A stretch of DNA of 64,000 bases from an uncultured Actinomyces sp. (GTDB lineage Bacteria > Actinomycetota > Actinomycetes > Actinomycetales > Actinomycetaceae), in NCBI GenBank assembly GCA_938041695.1, contig CALISI010000030.1, positions 1 through 64,000 of the forward strand, in the 5' to 3' direction. The position numbers and the translations under genes were made by a program. Below, piece after piece: positions 57,772 through 64,000 of this stretch (the stretch's first letter is position 1; each line of letters opens with the position of its first letter). The notes under the pieces were generated by a model. It was not told the DNA's origin, did no database searches, and saw only the letters and a list, made by a program, of their open reading frames with translations.

Positions 57772-59039
57772 GCCTGGCCTCCACGATTCGGGCTGCGGCC
57801 CCTCACACGCCCCAGTCCGTCGCGCAGGCATTCAACTCCAGGTCCAACTCGATCGGGTTCTTGCGCTGGCTGATGGCCTTTATGGTCATCTTCTCGCACG
57901 CCGGACCGATCGCCGGATTTTACGGCGGCGAGGACCTGGGCGTGCAGATCTCGAAGGAACAGTCCATCGGTGGCGTCGCCGTCGCGGGATTCTTCTTTTT
58001 CTCGGGATTCCTGATCACGCGCTCGCGCATGGGACGCGCCACGATCTGGCGCTACATGTGGCGCCGCGTCCTGCGTATCTTCCCGGCCTTCTGGGCGGCC
58101 CTGCTGTTCACGGTCGGTATCCTCGCTCCGATCGCCTACTGGCACACGTTCCACAACATTTCCGGCTACCTGCACCCGGCCACCGAGTCCCCGCTCACGT
58201 ATTTCGTGAACAACATGTGGCTGCACCTGGGACAGCGCAACATCGCCGGAATGGGCGAGAACCTGCCGTACTACATCCTGCACGGCGCGCGCGACTGGAA
58301 CGGCTCGGCCTGGACGCTCATCTACGAGTTCAAGGCCTACATCCTGGTGGCGATCCTCGGCCTTTTCGGGGCGCTCGCGAACCGTAAGGTGGGCGGCGCT
58401 TTCGCCCTCGTCCTCATCGCCCTCAACGCCCTGCAGTGGATGGGTGCGGGCCAGGTCGCCAACGTCAACTACCTGCTGCGCGACCCCTACATGCTGATGT
58501 TCATGGGCCCCTTCGCCTTCGGCATGCTGTTCACGCTCTACGGTGACAAGATCCCCATGGACTCGCGCCTGGCGTGGGGCGGCCTCATCTTCGGCCTGCT
58601 GTCGTACGCGTCGGGCGGCTGGAACACCATCGGTCAGTACGGTTTCCTGTACTTCCTCATGTACCTGGCGATCCGCCTGCCCCTGCAGAACTGGGAGAAG
58701 CACGGCGACCTGTCCTACGGCATCTACATTTACGCGTGGCCGATCATGGCTTTCGCCGCCTACTTCCACCTGCAGGATCGCGGCTGGCTCGCCTACCACC
58801 TGACGGTCGTCGTGACCGTGCACATCCTGGCCTACCTGTCGTGGCACCTCATTGAGAAGCCCGCGATGAGCCAGAAGAACTACCTGCCCGGATGGATGGA
58901 CAAGCTCATCGAGCACTTCCGTCCCGCGTACGAGGCCGTGGCCCGCCGCATCGTGACGCCGGCCCTGTCCTCCACCAGGATCGCGACGGTCATGGAGGCC
59001 GAAGCGGCGTCCGCGCACGCCGAGGAGGAGACCAAGTGA
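57768..59039 (+). CDS. Membrane acyltransferase of the OafA/type 3 family
   Basis: A 423-residue polytopic membrane protein with about ten helices. The family's catalytic region is visible as RWLMAFMVIFSHAGPIAGF (His near residue 44) and FFFFSGFLITRS. Such proteins pass acetyl or other acyl groups across the membrane to glycans. It lacks a fused SGNH domain, but the next gene encodes a separate secreted SGNH-like protein, so the two probably act as a pair in O-acetylation. Start and stop overlap with both neighbours. Confidence 0.87.
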   Translation: MSLASTIRAAAPHTPQSVAQAFNSRSNSIGFLRWLMAFMVIFSHAGPIAGFYGGEDLGVQISKEQSIGGVAVAGFFFFSGFLITRSRMGRATIWRYMWRRVLRIFPAFWAALLFTVGILAPIAYWHTFHNISGYLHPATESPLTYFVNNMWLHLGQRNIAGMGENLPYYILHGARDWNGSAWTLIYEFKAYILVAILGLFGALANRKVGGAFALVLIALNALQWMGAGQVANVNYLLRDPYMLMFMGPFAFGMLFTLYGDKIPMDSRLAWGGLIFGLLSYASGGWNTIGQYGFLYFLMYLAIRLPLQNWEKHGDLSYGIYIYAWPIMAFAAYFHLQDRGWLAYHLTVVVTVHILAYLSWHLIEKPAMSQKNYLPGWMDKLIEHFRPAYEAVARRIVTPALSSTRIATVMEAEAASAHAEEETK

Positions 59040-60340
59040 GCGAGAAGAAGGCGAGCGGCCAGTTCAAGGAATCCGAGTCGGGCTTGCGCGACATCTCCTT
59101 CGACGAGGGCGTCCCCACCGGCTCGTGGAGGCACCGCCTCCACTACGTGCCCCTCGCGATTCTCCTCGCCGGAGCGTGCGCGGCCACCACGGTCGGCGTG
59201 TGGTACAAGGCCACCCACCCCGCTCCTCAGCCAGCTGCGGCGCCCGTCGCCCAGGCCTCGTCGTTTGCGCGCACCACGCCCCAGTCCCTGCCCGAGGTCT
59301 GCGCCCCCACCCCGCGCGCCGACGTGGGCCCGTGGACGCCCGGCGTCGCGGGCACTGCGGGATACCTGCCGACCGACGCTGCCCAGGCCTCGTTTGAGAA
59401 GGGCATGACCGGCGTGACCACCTACGTCGAGGGGCGCGACGGTTACCTCTTCCTCTCCGACGTCTTCAACGCGAACTTCTCCCAGGCGCTGGGCCGCGTG
59501 CGCCCCACCGCCGACCAGGTGAGCGCGTGGGACCGCTACATGAGCGGCATCGAGACCGCAGCCAGCGCCCAGGGCGCGACCGCGCTGTTCGTGCCCGCCC
59601 CGGCCACGTGGGACGTCTACTCCGACAAGCTGCCCCAGTGGGCCGACCCGCTGACGGGAACGACCTCCCTGGACCTCATGCGCTCCGCGCTGCCCACCCA
59701 CGCGTGGGTGGACGTGCGTGAGGGCCTGCGCGAGGCCCGCGCGGGCAGCGAGGCCCCGCTGTACTCGGCGGTCAACCCGCACTGGTCGCCCTACGCGGCG
59801 CACGTCGCCTGGAACCAGACGCTGTCCTGCCTGGGGGCGGTTAACCCGCAGCTCTCAGACCTGCCGTCCCTGTCTCCGTCGGGCGTGAGGAGCGCGGATG
59901 GTCCCAACGAGTACGAGGCCCTGGGCGCCCCCGCTCAGGTGGGTCCGTGGGCGGTCCCCACCTACGAGCAGGATCCGGGAAGCGTCCACCTCCTGCAGTT
60001 GGAGAGCCGCGATGAGCTGGCTGACACCGCCGCGCGCCTGGCCGAGGTGAACGCCGCGCCCGAGGTGTCCCTGGCCAGCCCCGTCGACTTCCAGAACAAG
60101 CCGGCACTCACCTACAACCCGAACGGACGCGGCACGGCGCTCATCGTGCGCGACTCTCAGGGCAACAACCTGGGTCCCGAGGTCGCAGCGACCTTCGAGT
60201 ACACGATCCAGGTCGGCCACGGCCTCGACACGGAGAACCCGACGGATGTCGCCTCCCTCATCGAGGCCTACAAGCCCAGCGTCGTGATCGTGGAGTTCAC
60301 GCAGCGCTACCTCGCGCTCACGCCGGCTGATCGCAAGTAG
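59036..60340 (+). CDS. Membrane-anchored AlgX/AlgJ-like SGNH-fold protein
   Basis: A 434-residue protein with a cytoplasmic stretch, one transmembrane helix (residues about 40-60, VPLAILLAGACAATTVGVWY) and a large extracellular domain. VEGRDGYLFLSDVFNANF and NPHWSPYAAHVAW resemble AlgJ/AlgX proteins that place acetyl groups on polysaccharides; the His in the second motif fits the catalytic His. ALIVRDSQGN could carry the catalytic Ser. It overlaps the acyltransferase gene (GTGA), supporting a two-component O-acetylation system. Confidence 0.75.
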   Translation: MSEKKASGQFKESESGLRDISFDEGVPTGSWRHRLHYVPLAILLAGACAATTVGVWYKATHPAPQPAAAPVAQASSFARTTPQSLPEVCAPTPRADVGPWTPGVAGTAGYLPTDAAQASFEKGMTGVTTYVEGRDGYLFLSDVFNANFSQALGRVRPTADQVSAWDRYMSGIETAASAQGATALFVPAPATWDVYSDKLPQWADPLTGTTSLDLMRSALPTHAWVDVREGLREARAGSEAPLYSAVNPHWSPYAAHVAWNQTLSCLGAVNPQLSDLPSLSPSGVRSADGPNEYEALGAPAQVGPWAVPTYEQDPGSVHLLQLESRDELADTAARLAEVNAAPEVSLASPVDFQNKPALTYNPNGRGTALIVRDSQGNNLGPEVAATFEYTIQVGHGLDTENPTDVASLIEAYKPSVVIVEFTQRYLALTPADRK

Positions 60341-60380
60341 AATAGTTTTCCTGACCACGACAGAAGCGATGGGAGTAGCC

Positions 60381-61223
60381 GTGTCTGAGACGAAACGGGT
60401 CATTGACCTGACGATGCGCATGGCGCAGCGCTCGATCTCCTCGGAGTTCAAGGGCACCGCGCTCGGCCGCCTCTGGTCCTTCATCAACCCGGTCGCCACG
60501 ATCGCCGTGTACGCGCTGATCTTCGGCGTCGTCTTCCGCGGCGAGGCCGACAAGGGCGTGAACTCGGGGCTGTCATCCTTCGCGCTGTGGATCGGCGTGG
60601 GCGTCATCGCCTGGAACTTCATGTCGAGCGGCATTCAGCGCGGCATGGACTCCCTCGTGGGCAACTCGGGCCTGCTGACGAAGGTCTACTTCCCCCGCCA
60701 GGTCCTCATCTACTCCTCGGTCCTGGCCCTGGCCTACGACTTCGCGTTCGAGCTGGCCGTCATCATCATTATTATGTGCATCGCCGGCGGCCCCGGCGTG
60801 CTGCTCATGATCCCCGCGGTCATCGTGATCACGGCGCTCGCGATGCTCTTCGTCATCGGCATGGGCCTCATCCTGTCGATCGCGTCGGTGTACTTCCGCG
60901 ATATCTCGCACCTGTGGCAGATCTTCAACCAGATCTGGATGTACGCCTCCGGCGTCGTCTTCTCCCTGTCGATGCTCAACAAGGTCCAGACCGACCTGGC
61001 GGCCAAGGGCTGGACCTGGGGCGGCGAGTCCCTCCCGATCGTCACGATCTTCCGTCTCAACCCCGCCGAGCTCTTCCTCGAGGCCTACCGCTCGACGCTG
61101 TACGGCTTCGCGATGCCGTCCTGGCAGGTGTGGTTCGGCTGCGCCGCCTGGGCCTTCGGGATCTTCTGCCTCGGCTCGCTGATCTTCCGCCGCTTCTCGG
61201 CACGAATCGTGGAGGAACTCTGA
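60381..61223 (+). CDS. wzm: ABC-2 polysaccharide export permease
   Basis: A 280-residue membrane subunit with six helices of the Wzm/TagG type, which exports lipid-linked polysaccharide or teichoic acid. Conserved stretches: RSISSEFKGTALGRLWSFIN at the N-terminus, KVYFPRQVLIYSSVLALAYD and ASVYFRDISHLWQIFNQIWM. GTG 60381 is favoured over ATG 60369 because GGGAG lies 5 nt upstream of it. It is coupled to the ATPase gene through a one-base overlap. Confidence 0.9.
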   Translation: MSETKRVIDLTMRMAQRSISSEFKGTALGRLWSFINPVATIAVYALIFGVVFRGEADKGVNSGLSSFALWIGVGVIAWNFMSSGIQRGMDSLVGNSGLLTKVYFPRQVLIYSSVLALAYDFAFELAVIIIIMCIAGGPGVLLMIPAVIVITALAMLFVIGMGLILSIASVYFRDISHLWQIFNQIWMYASGVVFSLSMLNKVQTDLAAKGWTWGGESLPIVTIFRLNPAELFLEAYRSTLYGFAMPSWQVWFGCAAWAFGIFCLGSLIFRRFSARIVEEL

Positions 61224-62515
61224 TGACGAACGCGATTTCGGTGGAGGGCGTCTCCAAGCGCTTCCGCATCTACAAGAACCGCAACCAGTCCCTCAAGGGC
61301 GCGTTCCTGCAACGTTCACGCGCTCAGTTCGAGGAGTTCTGGGCCCTCGACGACGTCTCCTTCGACATCCCGCAGGGCAAGACCTTCGGCCTGCTCGGCC
61401 ACAACGGTTCGGGCAAGTCGACGCTGCTCAAGTGCATCGCGAAGATCCTCACCCCGGATAAGGGGACGATCTCCTCGACGGGGCGCATGGCCGCCATGCT
61501 CGAGGTCGGCTCCGGCTTCCACCCCGAGCTCTCGGGCCGCGAGAACATCTACCTCAACGGCGCGATCCTGGGCATGAGCAAGAAGGAGATCGACTCCAAG
61601 CTGGACGCGATCATCGACTTCTCCGGCGTCGAGCGCTTCATCGACCAGCCCGTCAAGAACTACTCTTCGGGCATGTACGTGCGCCTGGGATTCTCCGTGT
61701 CCATCCACGTGGAGCCGGATATTCTCCTCGTCGACGAGGTCCTGGCCGTGGGCGACATGGAATTCCAGAACAAGTGCATGGATAAGTTCGCCCAGCTCAA
61801 GGACCAGGGGCGCACGGTCGTCGTCGTGTCCCACGGCCTCGAGCAGATGCGTACGTTCTGCGACCAGGCCGCCTGGCTGGATCACGGCACGCTCGTCGAC
61901 GTGGGCGCGGCAGCCGAGGTCATCGACACTTACTCCGACGTCGCTCACCACGCCGTCGAGGTCGAGGGTGGCGGCACGCGCTTTGGTAGCGGCGAGGCCA
62001 TGATCGAGCGCATCGACCTGCTCAACGCTTCCAGCGAGCCCACGTCGCTCGTGTACCCGGGTGATCCCGTGCGCCTGCGCCTGCACTACCGTGCGAACGA
62101 GCGCATCGAGTCCCCGGTCTTCGGCGCCTCCATCGACACTCGCGAGGGCGTCTTTGTGTGGGGCCTGCACGGCATGGATGCCTGCTACGTGCCGACCTCG
62201 ATCGAACCGGGGACCGGTCACCTGGACATCGAGATCCCGCGCCTGACCTTCAACCCGGGCGCCTACACGATTTCGGCGGCCATCCAGAACCATGACATGA
62301 CAGGCGTCATCGACGCGCTGCAGAAGGCGCGCCGCTTCGACGTGCTGCCCGGCCCCGGCATGGAGTCCGGCGGACTGGTCAACCTGGGCGCCTCCTTCAC
62401 GGGCCTGACGCCCGCACGCCCCATGCGCGACGTCCCCAAGCGCGGCGCCGCCGACTACGAGCACCTCGCGCGCATGCAGGCCCAGCAGGCTGACGCGCTC
62501 GAGAATGAGGACTGA
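61223..62515 (+). CDS. wzt: ABC polysaccharide export ATPase with C-terminal glycan-binding domain
   Basis: A 430-residue protein: ATPase (residues 1-240) with LLGHNGSGKSTLLKCIAKIL, VKNYSSGMYVRLGFSVSI and DILLVDEVLAVGD, followed by a C-terminal domain of about 170 residues. In Wzt proteins this extra domain is a beta-sandwich that recognises the finished chain end before export. Chain-end recognition often depends on a terminal modification, so the acyl or phosphocholine groups made by neighbouring genes could be read here. That link is inference. It closes the operon before a strong terminator. Confidence 0.92.
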   Translation: MTNAISVEGVSKRFRIYKNRNQSLKGAFLQRSRAQFEEFWALDDVSFDIPQGKTFGLLGHNGSGKSTLLKCIAKILTPDKGTISSTGRMAAMLEVGSGFHPELSGRENIYLNGAILGMSKKEIDSKLDAIIDFSGVERFIDQPVKNYSSGMYVRLGFSVSIHVEPDILLVDEVLAVGDMEFQNKCMDKFAQLKDQGRTVVVVSHGLEQMRTFCDQAAWLDHGTLVDVGAAAEVIDTYSDVAHHAVEVEGGGTRFGSGEAMIERIDLLNASSEPTSLVYPGDPVRLRLHYRANERIESPVFGASIDTREGVFVWGLHGMDACYVPTSIEPGTGHLDIEIPRLTFNPGAYTISAAIQNHDMTGVIDALQKARRFDVLPGPGMESGGLVNLGASFTGLTPARPMRDVPKRGAADYEHLARMQAQQADALENED

Positions 62516-62537
62516 CGGACGCACTGACGTCGATGTG

Positions 62538-62580
62538 AGGCCGGGCTCAGCGGTGTGATACCGCTGAGCCCGGCCTTTTA
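62538..62580 (+). terminator. Rho-independent terminator of the polysaccharide export operon
   Basis: A perfect 17-bp stem, AGGCCGGGCTCAGCGGT (62538-62554) against 62560-62576, with a 5-nt loop and TTTTA overlapping the end. Confidence 0.9.
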
Positions 62581-62666
62581 CCTGCCTCGAGGGCCCAAAT
62601 GCCGCGCGCGCTGTGACGATCGTTCTACACTTATAGGAGAACTGTTTCCAGCGACAAGGTACAGCC

Positions 62667-64000
62667 ATGGCACCGACGCCCACACTCGCCCGCCGCGCCC
62701 CCGCGCGCGCCCTCATCGCAGCCCTCTCCCTCGCCCTCATCGCCCTGCCCGCACAGGCCCGCGCCGACACCGGTGAGGAGACCGCTGCGCAATCCTCCGC
62801 AGAGAGTTCCACCGCGGCCCAGTCCGCCGGCGAGACGACGCCGTCCGCCACGCCCAGCCTTGCGCCCACGGGCGCGCCCGAGGCCACCACCCCCAGTGCG
62901 AGCGAGCAGGAACGGGGTGCCCCGGCCTCGTCGGTCGCGACCGAACCGCCGACGATGAACGCCCCGGACGAAACCGGTTGGGGAGCGTGGGTGCGCGACT
63001 CGATAGGCTGGTGGTGGCGGCGTGCCGATGGCACCTACCCCGCCTCCCAGTGGGTGGCAATCGGGGGCAGCCGCTACTACTTCAACGCCAGCGGCTACAT
63101 GGCCACCGGCTGGCTGCGCGACGGTGACGACTGGTTCTTCCTGGCTTCCTCCGGCACGCTGCTCGGCGGCTGGGTGAACGACGGGGGTTCCTGGTACTAC
63201 CTGGACCCCACCAGCGGCGTGATGCACACGGGCATGACCGGAGTGGACGGTACCTGGTATTACATGGACTCCTCGGGCGCGATGCGCACCGGCTGGGTCA
63301 GCCTCGCCGACGGCTGGCATTACTTCGCCTCTAGCGGCGCGCAGATGGGCGGCTGGCTGCGTGACGGAGGCGCGTGGTACTACCTTGACCCGAACAGTGG
63401 CGTGATGCACACGGGCATGACCGGAGTGGACGGTACCTGGTATTACATGGACTCCTCGGGCGCGATGCGCACCGGCTGGGTCAGCCTCGCCGACGGCTGG
63501 CACTTCTTCGCGTCCAGCGGCGCGCAGATGGGCGGCTGGCTGCACGATGGGGGAGAGTGGTATTACCTCGATCCCGACACAGGCATCATGCGCACCGCGC
63601 CCCTGGAGCTGAACGGTCGCCGCTACGAGTTCGACGCCTCGGGCGCCTGGCGCGGGTACGAGGCCCCGGCCGGCTACCTGCAGCCCACCGACCACATCAC
63701 GGGCCTCGGGGACGCGACCAATACGCTCACATGGGGAATGAACGGCACCAAGGTGCGCATCGCCCAGGTCCGACTCGGCCTGTGGCATTCCAACAAGCTC
63801 GCCTCCGTCGACGCACCCTTCGTCGCCGCCGTGAAAAACTTCCAACAGCGCGCGGGCCTGCCCGTCACCGGCGTCGTCGACAAAGCCACCTGGGACGCCA
63901 TGGACACCGGTTACCCGTGGACCGTCGACCAATACCAGGCCACGCCCCTGCCCCTGACCGCCACGCGCAACGAGCGCGTTGAGGCGATGATCGGCTACGC
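62667..64000 (+). CDS. Secreted protein with choline-binding-type repeats, 3' end beyond the window
   Basis: The 444 residues present begin with a signal peptide (residues 1-33, ending AQARA) and a Ser/Thr/Ala/Pro-rich linker to about residue 105, which contains a CCCCGGCCTCGT copy (62921-62932). About ten aromatic-glycine repeats of roughly 20 residues follow (WVNDGGSWYYLDPTSGVMHT, GMTGVDGTWYYMDSSGAMRT, GWVSLADGWHYFASSGAQMG), as in choline-binding or glucan-binding wall proteins. Residues about 355-415 look like a peptidoglycan-binding domain 1. The last residues (RNERVEAMIGYA) lead into what may be an NlpC/P60-type hydrolase outside the window. The neighbouring phosphocholine genes favour choline binding, but glucan binding is possible. 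Confidence 0.8.
   Translation, partial: MAPTPTLARRAPARALIAALSLALIALPAQARADTGEETAAQSSAESSTAAQSAGETTPSATPSLAPTGAPEATTPSASEQERGAPASSVATEPPTMNAPDETGWGAWVRDSIGWWWRRADGTYPASQWVAIGGSRYYFNASGYMATGWLRDGDDWFFLASSGTLLGGWVNDGGSWYYLDPTSGVMHTGMTGVDGTWYYMDSSGAMRTGWVSLADGWHYFASSGAQMGGWLRDGGAWYYLDPNSGVMHTGMTGVDGTWYYMDSSGAMRTGWVSLADGWHFFASSGAQMGGWLHDGGEWYYLDPDTGIMRTAPLELNGRRYEFDASGAWRGYEAPAGYLQPTDHITGLGDATNTLTWGMNGTKVRIAQVRLGLWHSNKLASVDAPFVAAVKNFQQRAGLPVTGVVDKATWDAMDTGYPWTVDQYQATPLPLTATRNERVEAMIGY
63215..63505 (+). repeat. Near-identical 183-bp-period repeats inside the repeat-protein gene
   Basis: About 105 nt beginning GTGATGCACACGGGCATG at 63219 recur unchanged at 63402, a 183-bp (61-codon) step. This identity exceeds what protein conservation needs and points to recent duplication or gene conversion. 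Confidence 0.85.

Noticed and set aside
56026..57831. 601-residue minus-strand frame opposite the RgpF-like gene, and similar long antisense frames opposite mmsA and the inositol transporter
   Set aside because: Codon-position bias of GC-rich genes keeps the antisense frame open; composition is repetitive and the sense genes have clear families.

Overview
The window is GC-rich DNA with actinobacterial gene content: an AdnAB-type helicase-nuclease pair, a DUF3107 gene next to a ferritin-like gene, LAXTG sortase substrates and many GTG starts. The best guess is an Actinomycetaceae member such as Schaalia/Actinomyces. The genus is inferred from gene content and style, not from a marker gene. No rRNA, tRNA, insertion sequence or CRISPR array was recognised.

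Layout. 0-5 kb: a partial aminopeptidase P gene, an asparagine permease/asparaginase pair, a PHP phosphoesterase and a MarC-type membrane protein. 5-7.4 kb: two decayed LAXTG surface-protein genes. 7.7-12.2 kb: glycogen phosphorylase, then a YtrA-type GntR regulator with its ABC exporter. 12.2-17 kb: an accessory region holding a broken CPBP membrane protease gene, a membrane-anchored AlbA_2 protein, a frameshifted ankyrin gene, an AT-rich membrane-protein gene, and about 1 kb of non-coding DNA with short-period repeat arrays. 17-26.6 kb: DEAD-box helicase, ferritin-like protein, DUF3107 protein, and the AdnA/AdnB-like recombination enzymes. 26.9-31.5 kb: a sugar ABC importer with an alpha-L-fucosidase. 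31.7-43.6 kb: a myo-inositol catabolic regulon (iolE, iolG, a transaldolase, a GntR regulator, iolC, iolB, iolD, mmsA and an MFS transporter), in which a shared TTTGT-N4-ACAAA palindrome marks four promoter regions. 43.7-44.6 kb: a second non-coding region with 19-bp-period arrays. 44.6-62.5 kb: a surface polysaccharide locus with two licD genes, a licB-like transporter, an HTH-licC-licA fusion, glycosyltransferases, an RgpF-like protein, O-acetylation proteins and a Wzm/Wzt exporter. 62.7 kb to the end: a secreted protein with choline-binding-type repeats.

How the parts work together. The 45-64 kb block reads as one surface programme: sugar chains are built by glycosyltransferases, probably O-acetylated and tagged with phosphocholine, and exported by Wzm/Wzt. 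A repeat protein that might dock on that phosphocholine lies immediately downstream. The inositol and fucoside loci suggest use of host-derived carbohydrates.

Three observations stand out. (1) A 12-mer, CCCCGGCCTCGT, occurs at least eleven times, six of them as inverted pairs forming three terminators, much as DNA uptake sequences are arranged in other bacteria. (2) Non-coding arrays carry a 13-16 bp word repeated with a 19-20 bp period plus inverted copies, and each array has its own word. (3) A complete phosphocholine-decoration gene set sits beside a choline-binding-type protein in an actinobacterium. All counts and coordinates were made by eye.
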